A DNA stretch of 64,000 nt from Craterostigma plantagineum (Eukaryota; Streptophyta; Magnoliopsida; Lamiales; Linderniaceae). A program made the translations under genes and the position numbers. The stretch's first letter is position 1, and each line of letters begins with the position of its first letter. The stretch spans positions 1 through 64,000 of the forward strand of contig JAPQWV010001422.1 of the NCBI GenBank assembly GCA_027422505.1. The letters are read 5' to 3'. This document shows positions 23,804-37,000 of this stretch, piece by piece. Under the pieces are notes generated by a model. The model did no database searches. It was not told the origin of the DNA and was given only the letters and a program-made list of their open reading frames with translations.

Positions 23804-25490
23804 TATGGCGGCGAAGTTCGATATTGAAAGTTCAACGGGAGAATTTCTCACTGTGGAAATTAAAGATAAAGACGATCTTGAGGAAGGACGGTTGTCTGGG
23901 GGCTATCGATGGATAACCAGCCACGCTGACAGACGGGAAAAAAAAAATTGAGGACTATAATGGAGGAGAATATACTGGCCGGAATTTTGATAGCTTTTGT
24001 AAAAGAGAAGGCATCAAAAGGCGCTGTACCACGGCGTATACTCCACAACAGAATGGAGTGGCGAGCGGATGAATAGGACTCTGTGGAGAGGACAAGAGCC
24101 ATGTTGGGAGCTGCAGGTCCGGATAAATCATACTGGACAGAAGCAGTCAACACCGCCTGCTACGTGATCAATCGATCGTCTTCAACGACAATTGATCAGA
24201 AGACGCCGATGGAGATGTGGACCGGGAAACCAGCAGACTATTCCAAACTCCATATATTTGGAAGTCCTGTGTACGTGATGTACAACGCCCAGAAACTACG
24301 AAGCTGAATCCGAAGTCCAGGAAGTGTTTGTTCTTGGGTATGCTGATGGTGTGAAGGGGTATCGCCTGTGGGATCCCACTGCCCACAAGGTTGTCATCAG
24401 CAGGGAGGTTATCTTTTTTAGAAGATAAAATAATCGGAGGAAATGATAGCACTACAAAGGGAAGTTCAGAGACTACGACCATTCAGGTGAAAGGGAAGTC
24501 TGTCGAACCAGATTCTTCTGAAGCAGCACCAGAGCGCTTTCGTGCACTACTGGTGGTTAAAGGCTATGCTCAGAAAGAAGGCATCGACTTTAGCGAGATA
24601 TTCTCACATGTGGTTCGATTGACGACTGTTCGGATACTCCTGGCGATGTGTGCTACATTTGATCTACATCTAGAGCAACTAGATGTGAAGACGGCTTTTC
24701 TTCATGGAAATCTTGAAGAAGAGATTTATATGCTCCAACCGGAAGGTTTTGAAGACAAAGAAAAACAGAACTTGGTTTGCAGGTTGAACAAATCTCTATA
24801 TGGTCTCAAACAGGCGCCGAGGTGTTGGTATAAGAGATTTGATTCCTTCATCATGAGCCTTGGATACAACAGATTAAATGCAGACCCTTGTGGATATTTC
24901 AGAGGTTTGGTGAAAGCGATTTTATCGTATTACTGTTGTATGTTGACGACATGTTGGTAGCAGGCCCCAACAAAGATCGTGTTGAAGAACTCAAGGCACA
25001 GTTGGCTAGGGAATTTGAAATGAAGGACTTGGGACCAGCAAACAAGATTCTAGGGATGCAAATTTACCGAGACAGAAATAACAAGAAGATTTGGCTTTCG
25101 CAGAAGCATTATCTGAGGAAGGTCTTGCGATGCTTCAATATGCAAGATTGTAAGCCAATTTTCTACCCCACTTCTTGTTAATTTCAAATTATCCTCAAGT
25201 ATGAGTCCTAGCAGTGAAGAAGGGATGATGGAGATGTCTCGAGTACCGTATGCATCAGCGGTGGAAGTCTTATGTTCGCGATGATTTGTACACGACCAGA
25301 CATTGCACATGCAGTGGGAGTAGTAAGTCGGTACATGGCGAATCCGGGCAAAGAGCATTGGAGCACGGTGAAGAGGATTCTACGAGAGGAACCTCAGATG
25401 TTGCATTATGTTACGGGGAGCAGACTTTACTGTCAGAGAGTATGTTGACTCAAGTGGCCTAGCGGAGACGTAAGCAACATGAATGGCAAG
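23804..25490 (+). pseudogene. copia gag-pol remnant with large internal deletions
   Basis: Gag starts at about 23804 (MAAKFDIE) and is cut near 23935-23950 at a ten-A run, where integrase sequence with GGEYTGG and TPQQNGVA begins. Integrase continues through NTACYVINRSSS to about 24420. The reverse transcriptase resumes only at about 24540 (LLVVKGYAQKEGIDF), then QLDVKTAFLHGNL, GLKQAPRCWY and YVDDMLVAG to about 25180. A short RNase H start (PYASAV, CTRPDIAHAVG) leads to the end near 25490. The missing parts are the gag core with its knuckle, the protease, the integrase N-terminus, the start of RT and most of RNase H. Confidence 0.88.
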
Positions 25491-25547
25491 GCAAAAGAAT
25501 GGTGTGAAGATTCGATTGATCCTCAATCAAATCTTCAAGTGGGAGAT

Positions 25548-26022
25548 TGTCGACATAATAATATTCAAAAGCAACGTGGCTTTTGATAGTCAAAGAAAGC
25601 ACAATGTGAAGAAGGGAAAAAAGGCATGCGACGCAGTATTGGTTGGTGTGCTGATGACTTTTTTTATTTTCTGTTCAAATTACCAATCAAGGCTTATAAA
25701 TACGAGGGCTCCCAAGCAGTTCAAAAGCATCCAAGAGAGAAGAGAGGGATCGGTGTGAGGGAGGAAAAATAGAGGGAAAATAATAGAGAGTTTGTCGGGT
25801 ATTTTCTCCGACTATAAAGAGAGATATTGAGGGTTTTCTCCTTTGTAGTACGAGAGGTTGTAACTCCTATATTTCTCCTATAGTGAATTCTCCTTCCTTG
25901 CCCGTGGTTTTTACCCCGATTTGTTTTGGGGTTTTCCACGTTAAATCTCGTGTCCACTTTTATCTTTAATTGCTCAAATACTAGCCGTAATATTATTCGA
26001 CGGGTCCGCTGCCACGCCAACA
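25548..26022 (+). repeat. 3' LTR of the deleted copia element
   Basis: 475 bp, preceded by a purine-rich tract (AAGTGGGAGAT, 25537-25547) as a polypurine primer and followed by TGACC. It holds TATAAATA at about 25695-25702. Confidence 0.92.
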
Positions 26023-26360
26023 TGACCAAAACTAATTATTGAAAAGAAAAGACACGATGAATGCCAATATTCGGTCGTTACAAAATCTCTAAACTTAAAT
26101 GGTTAAGGAAGTGGATAATAGAGATTTCGTGTGGATTTAATGATTATGTTCCTACTTTATTTAAAATGTTTCTATACATCTACTTTATATACATTTAAAT
26201 GTAATTTTTGTGTGGTGTTGATACGCGTCGTGTCCATTAATTTTTTTAATTAGTTATTTCTTAAGATGTTGATAAACCACCTCACACCTCACTTCTAAAT
26301 AAAGTGAACAACCCATGTATCAAAATCGATTCTTTATTGAGTTAATTAAAAATGATTAAT

Positions 26361-26649
26361 TATCATAAAATATTGAAATAATTATGAAATATTGGAGTGG
26401 ATGTATATGGAGTGGTTAAATTAGAATGAGATAGATGAAAATTAGTTGTGATTATTTTATGAGAATGTAATATTTTATTTTGTGGTTGTAATTTGATAAA
26501 TTTGCCTATAAATAGGCACTTGAGTTATATTGTGAAACACACCAAAGTATTGAAATTATTCATACTTTCTCTCTCTAAATATCTCTCTCTATAATTATAT
26601 TTCACAATAATCATAATATAATATTAATCACAATAATATTTTTATAACA
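26361..26649 (+). repeat. 5' LTR of the split copia element
   Basis: 289 bp ending TATAACA, with TATAAATA at about 26507-26514 followed by a CT-rich start region. Strong direct similarity to 37270-37551. Confidence 0.85.
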
Positions 26650-27320
26650 CGTTATTAGAACGAGTGCTCTCCATCGTCGAACCACTGAAGCAAGATCGGA
26701 TTTCGAAGGCCGTCGACGATTCCTAGATCAACAAAGCTAATTATAGTTACCATAAACTCATTTCAAGCATGTATACTAAAGATCTGCATCACTCATTATG
26801 ATGTTGATCTCTTATGAAATCAATATCATGTTATGGTCACCATGCGTTTCAGCATACCGCAATCTTACGATTGTCGTGTCTAAGGATTTAACGGTGAATG
26901 ATAGTAACTCGAGCATCGTATCTAACAGTTAGCAAACGATGTCAATCCGATACATAAAATGAATGAGTTCTACCTTTAAGAACAACGAGAGTATCATGAT
27001 GATTTCATTCTCTTCGTTGATAACTAACGATATTCCGGGTCGATTATGATCCACTCGATCTTTTGGTTTTTATTTTTGGTTGATCTAACCAAAATCCCAT
27101 TTGAATCCTTGTTTGAAAATTTGTCTCTCACCATGCTTGTTGAAAATTTTCGTAAGAATATCAACGTACGAATTTTCCTTGATGAACGAGAGAAACAATT
27201 GCATAAAGAAAGATGTTCTTTGATGATATAATATGCAAAACTCAAGATTCTCTTTGCCTAACAATTATGACTATACTACCGAGCTATTCGATGAAAAAAA
27301 TATATTTTATGCATGCAACT

Positions 27321-28675
27321 TGCTGGATTTAAATATCTAAGCAATGCGGTTTGATGAACACAAAACTTAGTAATTGTATTACTAACATATTTATTAAGTG
27401 TGCAGATGAGCTCGGTTCGTAAAATAGATATCAAATATGAGCTCAAGGCACACAACCGGGTCGGTCAACTGCCGGTCAATACTGGTCAACGCGATCAACT
27501 ATCGGTCAACCCGTTTCGGTTTGGTCAGACTGGACTGGACTGGTCCGGTATCGATCTGGACTGATCCGGTTTGAGACTGACGGGTCGGTTTTTGACTGGA
27601 CTGACCGGTCTCGATCTGGACTAATTCGGTCAGTGACTGGTCCGGTCAATGACTTGATTGACTGGTCAACTGTTGACTGTTGTAAAAGCCTTCTACTGCA
27701 GCAGAGGTACAGACAGATAAAGCTGACAGCATTGACCAAAGTCAACATAGGCTCCCAAAGGCTCTCAACGGCTTATATTATATAGTCTAACGGATATATC
27801 AAGGTGGGAAGACCTATAAAAACAACAGTAACGGGACAGAAACAAGCCAAGGATCTCAGAGCAATAACTACACATTCAAATAGAGATTCAAGAGAGAAGA
27901 ACAAGAGAAAAGAGCAAAGAAGAAAATCAAGAGAGTTCTTCCAAGTGTGTGGGTTACAAAAGTGAGAGAGCTACAACGTTCCAAACCCACACACCTTACT
28001 CACATATTAGAGAGAAGAGCGTAAATAGACTAGTTAAGTGAGAGTCTTAGCACATAGACTATAAATAAGTGTATGTAGTCTTTGCACCGAGACAAGAAAG
28101 AATGGTGCCGTCTTTGGCTTAGAGACGTTAAAAACCTAGCCGGTTGTGAGGTTGCAGCCTACAACGTTTACGGTTGACCTTGCGGGGTGCCGTAAGTTCC
28201 CAAGGAAGTGTAAAAAGTTCTTGGAAAGAGATGGACTGTACAAAGCTGTCTAGGTGATTCACTAGATTAAGCTGAGGGCAGCTGGGTAGGTTGTACAGTG
28301 AGTGTATAACTGAAGTCTAGTGAACCTTCCTTGCGGGGAAGAAGAGGAGACGTAGGATAGTTAACTCCGAACTTCCATAACAAATATCATGTCTCCTCTC
28401 CTACAAATCGTAATCATACACTGTCTAAATACTACACTCAAGTGTTCGACAAAATGCCTCAACCACTCATCTCACCAAAACCGAATCAAATCACCTACAT
28501 ACACAAGCCGCCACATATAGTTCACAATCAAACCCCATAAATATTCCGCACTTGGGTTTGATTGAAGATTGGAAACTGGGTTCACTCTCTAACCGGACGT
28601 GGAACTCACTTATGAGTGAAAATTGGTGACCGGTGTTATTCACCCCCCTCTAACACCCGGTCCACGATCCTAACA
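27321..28675 (+). repeat. left LTR of the LARD-like element
   Basis: 1355 bp. The first part is rich in GGTC/GACTGG words (27440-27670, similar to 31420-31620). A TATA-like CTATAAAAAC lies near 27813. It is followed by CAACT and a copy of the right flank. Confidence 0.85.
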
Positions 28676-28788
28676 CAACTTGATCTATGTGGTAAGTTAG
28701 GAAATTCATGCGTTATTAAATTATGAAATTATCATTAAATAGTGATTTTTTTTGTTGAAATGAGTTGTTGGTCATATAATCACAATCG
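28676..28788 (+). repeat. duplicate of the element's right flank, after the left LTR
   Basis: 113 bp here match 32604-32714 (111 bp) with few differences. Both start CAACTTGATC and end around CAATCG. The copy at 32604 is continuous with copia host DNA. Confidence 0.85.
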
Positions 28789-31281
28789 TGTGGTGCAGCA
28801 CTAAGAAACACTGGTACTGAAGTTTGCTGGCAGATTGCGCAACATTGAGAAAACCAGAATAACTTCTACTGAGAGGTCCAAATTCCGGTCTGTAAATATG
28901 CAGCAAACTAGGCTCATAGGCGAACAAAATGGTATAGGACTTGCTGACCGATTCTTCAAATTTGCTGACCGGTTCGTCCCTAGAATAGGCAGCTCGTTCG
29001 TCGAAGTTCAGATGAGGATCAACCACTGATTGAATGGAGCAGTCATATAAAACTGGAATAACCTTGCCCACAGGAGTTCAAATTCCGATTCGTAAAATCC
29101 CCTGAAAACTAGACTCAGACACAATCTCAGTGGTGTAGGACTTGCTATCCGGTCATGCTCAAAGGAAGTAGGTCACTCGAAGAAGTTCAGCTGTCATCGA
29201 GCATCGTCTATTATAGTAGCTGTACGAGAAATGGAATAACTTTCTGCTGGGATGTCGAACTTCAGTCTGCAAAATCTGCTACAAACTAGACTCATGGACG
29301 CTCGCAATGGTATAGGACTTGTGGTCCGGTCATGCTTGGAGAGAAACAGACTATTCGATTAATTCCAACCAGTCACCTACTGCAGCACCCTCGCAAGAAA
29401 TGGAATTTCTTTGTGCTGAACATTCAAATCCCAGTCTATCAAGCTCTGTTGAAAATAGATTCGAAGATAAACGCAATGATATAATCTTGATGCTTAGATC
29501 TTCCCGGATGAATGTAGTAATACGACGAACTTCAGCTTTATGTGATGCCCGGTGGAAACTACTGCTATAGTATTTAAGCAGAGGAGTTCAAATCAGCTTG
29601 AGATTTTCTACCCTTGGTCAGGACAGCCTCCCACCCTCAAAATTTAGGCCGGTCAGCACCACACATCTGCGTCAATCTAATAGAAAACTTGGTCTCGTAC
29701 CGATGGTGCATCTCAACAAACTGAAGAGACAGAAATCAGCACCGGTTAGGAGCCAAAGCACCATAATTGCAAATATGGGTCACTAAATCGTTGCTAGAAT
29801 GCTTTCGAGTATTCCTCTGGGGCAGATCCACAATAAGCAGCTCAAAGTAAATCTGGAACGGTCTCAAGTGAATACAATTCAGTTTGCTCATCCATAGAAA
29901 GAGAAGGATTGGGATAAAGTCCAAACTATCAAACGAAGCAGATGAAAATAATTCAGTCTTACAAGAGTATTTCCCACTATCTATGAATCAGAAATAATCC
30001 TTCTCATTGCCTGTTGTGACCGGTCTCACCCAAGAACACGTGGAGAAGGTCCTACTAGGAACTTTACTCCAAATCCTACGCAGCGGATGAAAGCTTCTGC
30101 ACCGACCGAAGACCAGATTGACTTGAAACTGGATGCCTACCTGCGACGAACTGGCAGCTGAACGGACTCTCGCAAGACCAAACTCGCAACGGACTGGTTT
30201 CGTCATGATCAATGGTTTGCAAAGTCACTTGATCCGCGTCTTTATGAAGGTACTGAAACCAAAGTTCTCCACATTTGTTCGTCGTGGAGCGAAAGATTTC
30301 TCGGTAACAAGGCTGCCCCTACAGCCGGGATTGGGCTTAATGCTGAAGATTTCAAAATATTGAGGACAATCTAGAATGAGTCATAGTCAACGACAAACTG
30401 TGTCGTACTAGAACGTTAAAATCTCTCAACCATCAATCAACAACCTTCAACTGACTTCAAGATTAAGCAATCAGTAGCAAGACTCAAGAAGTATGTGCTA
30501 GAATGAGGAAGAAATCGAGAAGTCAAGACCCGCTTCGGAAAAACTGATGTTGAAATTTTTGGGCAGATCGAGCAACAACTGGAAAGAGTGGCATAACTTT
30601 ACGCTCAGATGTCCGAATGCTGATCCGCAAATTCTGGAAGAAACTAGACTTATAGGCGGTCGCAACAATATATTTCTCACTGTCTAGTTCTATATGAAGG
30701 AAATCAGTTTATTCGGTGAAGTTCAGACTAATGTTGCTGGAGCAGTTGCACGGAAAATGGAATATCGTCGCGCTCGATTGTCCGAACATCAATCCGTCAA
30801 CTCGCCTACACAGTAGACTCGTAGATGGTCACAACTGTGTAAAATTATCTGCCCAGTAATGGCTGAGAAAGAGCAGTTCATCCTCCGAAGTACAGCCTAC
30901 TGCGATGCCCTGGTTTGCAATACTCAACTCATGCTTGCTTTTATCTTCTCTCATCTCGCACGTATGTGCTCTCACTCTTTATACCTAACATATGTGCTCT
31001 AATTGTTGGATTATAATCTTCTGAAGTCTAGATATGTTTAGGGGGAACATTATCTATTTTTGATAGGGGAGAAATCTATTGGCGCTTGCATGCTCCTTGT
31101 GAAATCACTTGTGTCTAAATGGATACCTACTTGATATGTTATGAACTGATTTACACTCAGTTGGGGCTATTATAAGATAAAAAGGGGAGAAATTTTTTTT
31201 TTGATTATCACAAAAAGGGGAGAAATATGTTAGTAAATGTTCTTATATGTTAAAGTTTTGTGTTAATCAAAACGGGGAGAT
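28789..31281 (+). repeat. degenerate 170-200 bp repeats forming the LARD interior
   Basis: A motif around AAACTAGACTCAT, preceded by words like GGAATAACTTTCTGCT and TCTGCAAA and followed by AATGGTATAGGACTTG and CCGGTC, recurs near 28905, 29106, 29283, 29453, 30641 and 30811 with 165-200 bp steps inside the two clusters. No coding frame is supported. Confidence 0.65.
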
Positions 31282-32603
31282 AGTTGGATTTAAATATCTA
31301 AGCAATCCGGTTTGATGAACACAAACTTAGTAATTGTATTACTAACATATTTATTAAGTGTGCAGATGAGCTTGGTTCGTAAAACAGATATCAAATATGA
31401 GCTCAGGGCGAACAACGGGTCGGTCAACTGAACGCGGTCAACTGTCGGTCAAGCCGATTTCGATTTGGTCAGACTGGACTGGACTGGTCCGGTATCGGTC
31501 TGGACTGATCCGGTTTGAGACTGACTGGTCGGTTTCGGACTGGACTGACCGGTCTCGGTCTGGATTGGTTCGGTCAGTGACTGGTCCGGTCAATGACTGG
31601 ATTGACTGGTCTTGACTGATGTACAAGCCTTCTACTGCAGCAGAGGTACAGATAGATAAAGCTGACAGCATTGACCAAAGTCAACAAAGGCTCCCAAAGG
31701 CTCTCAACGGCTATATTATTGAGTCTAATGGATATATCAAGGTGGAAGACCTATAAAAACAACAGTAACGGGGCAGAAACAAGCAAGGATCTCAGAGCAA
31801 ACAACTGCACAATCAAATAGAGATCCAAGAGAGAAGAAAAATAGAATAGAGCAAAGAAGAAAATCAAGAGAGTTCTTCCAATTGTGTGGGTTACAAAAGT
31901 GAGAGAGCTACAACGTTCAAACCCACACACCTCACTCACATATTAGAGAGAAGAGCGTAAATAGACTAGTTGAGTGAGAGTCTTAGCACATAGACTATAA
32001 ACAAGTGTATGCACCGAGACAAGAAAGAATGGTGCCGTCTTTGGCTTAGAGACGTTAAAAACCTAGCCGTTGTGATGTTGCAGCCTACAACATTTACGGT
32101 TGACCTTGCGGGGTGCCGTAACTTCCCAAGGGACTGTGAAAAGCTCTTGGAAGAGATGGACTGTAAAAAGCTGTCTAAGTGATTCACTAGATTAAGCTGA
32201 TGGCAGCTGGGTAGTTGTACAGTGAGTGTATAACTGAAGTCTAGTGAACCTACCTTACGGGAAGAAGGGAGACGTGGGAGAGTTAACTCCGAACTTCCAT
32301 AACAAATATCATGTCTCCTCTCCTACAAATCGTAATCATACACTGTCCAAATACTACACTCAAGTGTTCGACAAAATGCCTCAACCGCTCCTCTCACCAA
32401 AACCGAACTAAATCACCTACATACACAAGCCGCCACACATAGTTCACAGTCAAAGACCATAAATATTCCGCACTTAGGTTTGATTGAAGATTGGAAAACG
32501 ATTTCACTCTTTAACCGGACGTGAAACCCACTTATGAGCGAAAATTGGTGACGGTGTTATTCACCCCCCCCCCCCCTCTAACACCCGGTCCACGATCCTA
32601 ACA
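31282..32603 (+). repeat. right LTR of the LARD-like element
   Basis: 1322 bp, first base A where T is expected (TG start). It contains a run of C's near 32566-32578 where the left copy has a shorter run. It is followed by the duplication CAACT and the resumed copia host sequence. Confidence 0.85.
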
Positions 32604-33929
32604 CAACTTGATCTATGTGGTAAGTTAGGAAATTCATGCGTTATTAAATTATGAAATTATCATTTAATAGTGATTTTTTGCTGAAATGAGTTGTTGGTCA
32701 TATAATCGCAATCGACATAATGCATATATTTTATATTAATAATAATAATAAATAAATTGATTGAGTTAGCATTATTGTTTGAATAGGATCATAGTTGACT
32801 GTTGACCTGTAGTTGCAAGGTAGATTGTGACATATTACCGTATAGTGTGGGTCATACTATTATATGCATGTCATTTCATTATATGCATGCTCCAATGATT
32901 TAAACCATTTATGTAACAAATCTTGAGATGTTCGTACATAAATAAGATAGGATATGTTACTCGTCGAGTCATGTTCTCTCAATTATTAAATTTTTGTTAA
33001 AGACATGCCAATTATTTAACTCTCATGATAGTTTATGTCATCGTTAGAGCACATAATAATATTACTACGTGGTGACATAATTAAAAAAAATTGTGTCAAT
33101 CACAGTAAGTTGATGAACATGTCCTCAATTAATTGTATGCTTTTATTACTTGATCTCATTATATATATATAACGGTTTAATTAGTATAGGAAATTTTAGG
33201 CATATTACTTTGGTTGACATGATAACATAATATTACGTGTATGACATAAAAAAGCCAACAATTTATTATATCCATGGTTCTTGTTTATATAATCATATTC
33301 AATCAGTTTATGCTTGACTATATTTGTTGTTAATGTGCGAGTTAATACAACAAAGCGTAGGGATAATTGCTATTTGAATGACATTTAAAAATATGATATA
33401 TGCCTTTCCTAATATTTATAATGCATGGCAAAATATGATGACACAGTATTGATGTGGCATGTTATATGCATGATTCGTAGTACCACATAATAATAAATGC
33501 TAATCAAACATGACAATGTTTTTATGATGAGAAAAGATAATAGTATTAATAATAATAATATTGATATTAAGGCTCAGAGCGTCGGCCATAATGATTTATT
33601 GTATTACTTTATCTATTTATACAATTAGTATAAAGAACTTCATGGCAAACTAAATTTCAAACTAAAGTGTCGAACTTCACGCAAAGTGTAAGCAAACTTT
33701 ATTTTGGCTAAAAGAAGTCAATGTTGGTAACATAAATATAGTTTTGAATATTTGCATCCGACCGAGTTGTACCCAGGGCCGTGTTGGTCATGCTCCTAGG
33801 CGAGGGAGGGCGACTCGACACCACTGCCGACTCGTTTACGAACGTCCCATGCACCTGGTGGTACATCACAAAAGTGAGTTTGAATGGTAAGTAAATAGTT
33901 GAGATATTACATTATTTAACTCTATGTTG

Positions 33930-35810
33930 TACTATCTTAGAACGACTGCGGCATATGTTATAGTAAACCAGAAGTTTACCGATGACAAAATATTTAATGT
34001 TTGGCATGACCGGTTCGGCCATCCCGGTTCAATTATGATGCGAAAAATAATTGAAAATTCATGAGAGCATTTAATGAGGAACTAGAAGACTTCTCAATCT
34101 AATGAATTAATATGCGCTGCTTGCTCCAAAGGAAGTTAACTATTCGGCCATTACCAATGAAAGTAAAGAATGAATCTATTGTATTTTTGGAACGTATACA
34201 TGGTGATATTTGTGGGCCGATACACCCATCATGTGACCATTAAATATTTTATGGTATTAATTGATGCATCAAGTAAATGGTCACATGTATGTTTATTATC
34301 TACGAGGAACGTGGCATTTGTGAGATTACTTGCCCAATTGATTCGATTAGGAGCACGTTTTTCAGATTATCCGATAAGAAAATACGCCTTGATAATGCTG
34401 ACGAATTTACTTCCAAGGCATTTAATGATTATTGCATGTCATCGGTATTGATGTTGAGCATCATGTGCCACATGTTCATACGCAAAACGGTCTTGCAGAA
34501 CGTTGTATAAATGCCTGCAAATTAATTGCAAGGCCATTATTGATGAAGTCGAAAGCTTCCCTCGTCTTGTTGGGGACATGCTACATTACATGCAGCGACA
34601 TTAATTCGCATCAGGTCAACAAGTTATCATGATAGCTCCCCGTTGCAAATGGTTTATGGTCAGGAACCAGATATTTCCCATCTACGAATTTTTGGGTGTG
34701 CGGTATATGTTCCAATTGCGCCACCACAACAAACAAAGATGGGACCTGAAAGGAGGTTGGGAATATATGTCGGATTTGAATTTCCATCAATAATAAAATA
34801 TTTAGAACCTTTAACGGGAGATTTATTTACGGCTAGATTTGCCGATTGTCATTTTGTTGAATCAAATTTCCGACATTAGGGGGAGAAAGAAACAGCTGAA
34901 AAAGAATATTAGCTGGAATGAATTATCGTTAAAGTATTATTATCCTCAAACGAACGAATCTGAACTAGGATAATTAATTTACAAAATTTAGCTAATCAAC
35001 TGCTAGATAGCTTTACTGACCATAAAAGGGTGACTAAGTCACATATACCAGCTGTCAATGCTCCTGCAAAAATTGATGTTTATATAGAACATACAAAGAA
35101 TTATATCGAGCCTAAGCCACAACTAAAGCGTGGTAGGTCATCGGGTTCCAAGCTAAAATCATCGAAAAAAGAAAAGGAGCAAATAATAAGAATGGTCCAA
35201 TCGGGGATTTATCGACTAAAGAAGAGTCGACGGGCATAAATGTTGATGAAAATAAAACTCAGGTACCTGAAAATTCTGAAAATTTTGAAAATAATGATAA
35301 TGAAGAGATCTCGATAAACTATGCCCATAATGGAATTAAATGGAACCGAGACTAAGTCAACATTGACGATCAATTCTCATTTAACGTAGCGCTATATGAA
35401 ATGAATGAGATAAATGAGAATGAGGATCATGAACCAAGGTCTGGACAAGAATACAGACAAAGAAATGATTGGTAAAAATGGAAAAATGCAATCGAGGCAG
35501 AATTAAAGTCACTTGAGAAACGAAAAATTTTCGGACCTGTAGTCCGCATACCGAAAAATGTAAAGCCAGTTGGCTAAAAATGGATTTTCGTTAGAAAGAG
35601 AAATAAAAACTGTGAAATTACGAAATACAAAGCACGACTTGTTGCACAAGTTTTTCGCAAAGACCTGGTATTGATTATGAGGAGACGTATTCTCCTAACT
35701 ACTTTTTGTTATCTAATTAGTTTGGCAGTACGAGAAGGACTCGATATGCGTCTATGGATGTTGTCACTGCTTATTTATATGGATCGCTTGACAGTGATAT
35801 ATATATATAT

Positions 35811-35851
<41 letters not shown>

Positions 35852-37000
35852 GCTTCGCGAGGAATTCAAATTACCTGAAAATTAAGGAGTACTCAATTAA
35901 ACTTAATAAATCGCTTTTGGATTAAAGCAATCTGGACGTATGTGGTATAATCATCTAAGGGAATTTTTTAGTGAAATAAAGGCATAAAAATGATCAAATT
36001 GTCCTTGTATATTCATGAAAAGATCTCAAAATGAGTTCGTCATTACAACAATTTATGTTGATGATATCAACATAATTGGAACTCCCTGAGAGTTATCGAA
36101 AGCTGTTGATGTCTGAAAAGGGAGTTCGAAATGAAAGATCTCAAAAAAAATGAAATTTTGTCTCGGACTGCAAATTGAATACTTAAAGAATGGGATATTT
36201 GTACATCAAGAAACTAATACGAAAAAGGTAAGAAAAGGTTTTACATGGACAAAGCTCATCCATTAGATACTCCTATGATTGTCAGATAGTTAGACGTGAA
36301 TGAAGATCCATTCAGACCACGTGAAAATGATGAGAGCTACTTGATCCTGAAGTACCATATCTTAGTGCTATTGGAGCGGTAATGTATCTTACGAGTCATA
36401 CGCGACCTGATATAGCATTGCTGTAAATTTATTGGCAAGATACAGTTCTTCGCCAAATCGTAGACATTGGAATAGAGTTAAAAGAATATTTTGATACCTT
36501 AAAGGAACAACCGATATGAGATTATTCTACTCTAATGAGATGAAAGCAGATTTAATTGGGTATGTGGATGCTGGATTCTTATCCGACCCACATAATGCTC
36601 GATTGCAAACGGGTTATTTATTTACATATGGAGGAACTGCCATTTCATGGCGATCAGTTAAACAAAGTTTAACGGCTACCCCATCTAATCACGCTTAAAT
36701 ATTAGCAATTCATGAAGCTAGCCGAGAATGTATTTGGTTGCTATCGATTATTATGCATATATAACATACTTGTGGTCTATTGTCTGAAAAGTTGCTTCCA
36801 ACGATTTTATATGAAGATAATGCGGCTTGTATTGCACAATTAAAGGAAGAATATATTAAGGAGACAGAACAAAATTTATTTCTCTTAAATTTTTCTTTAC
36901 ACACGAGTTGGAGAAAAATGGGGATACTAATGTACAACAAGTGCGATCTAGCGAAAATCTTGCAGATTTGTTTACGAAAGCACTTCCCCCAATAATTTTT
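33930..37000 (+). pseudogene. degraded copia pol (integrase, RT, RNase H)
   Basis: Gag-pre-integrase traces (VWHDRFGHPGS, about 33998-34030) are followed by integrase with HGDICGPIHPSC (about 34198), RLDNA-EFTSKAFNDYC (about 34390), HVHTQNGLAE and LRIFGCAVYVP (about 34680). The RT region is badly broken (35340-36100), with KPVG-KWIFVRK and YVDDINIIG-like traces. RNase H (36516-37000) retains LIGYVDAGFLSDPHNARLQTGY and ILYEDNAACIAQLKE and ends with NLADLFTKALP-like residues. Many stops and frame changes show it is dead. Confidence 0.85.
35791..35848. repeat. (AT)n microsatellite
   Basis: Almost pure AT dinucleotides with one break near 35814, inside the dead copia RT region. Confidence 0.9.

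Larger units (their letters stand above)
23142..26022 (+). mobile_element. internally deleted Ty1/copia element (Tnt1-like) with both LTRs
   Basis: Two direct LTRs (23142-23610 and 25548-26022) begin TGTCGACA and end GCCAACA. They are flanked by a perfect 5-bp duplication TGACC (23137-23141 and 26023-26027). Full total is 2881 bp, against roughly 5 kb for an intact relative. The interior jumps from the first gag residues straight to the integrase core and later skips the start of the reverse transcriptase and most of RNase H, so it is a deletion derivative. The LTRs look nearly identical, differing mostly by homopolymer indels, so the insertion is recent. Confidence 0.93.
27321..32603 (+). 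mobile_element. large non-coding LTR element (LARD-like), rearranged, nested in copia
   Basis: Two long direct repeats, 27321-28675 (1355 bp) and 31282-32603 (1322 bp), share TGG-ATTTAAATATC starts and CCTAACA ends. The outer flanks carry a 5-bp duplication CAACT (27316-27320 and 32604-32608). A polypurine tract AACGGGGAGA precedes the right LTR. The 2.5 kb interior has no gag or pol and consists largely of degenerate repeats, as in large retrotransposon derivatives. Unusually, CAACT and 108 bp of right-hand flank also follow the left LTR (28676-28788), where a primer binding site should be. The element has therefore been rearranged after insertion. Confidence 0.82.

Noticed and set aside
29319..30363. 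Short frames inside the LARD interior
   Set aside because: They overlap degenerate tandem repeats and do not resemble gag, pol or env proteins.
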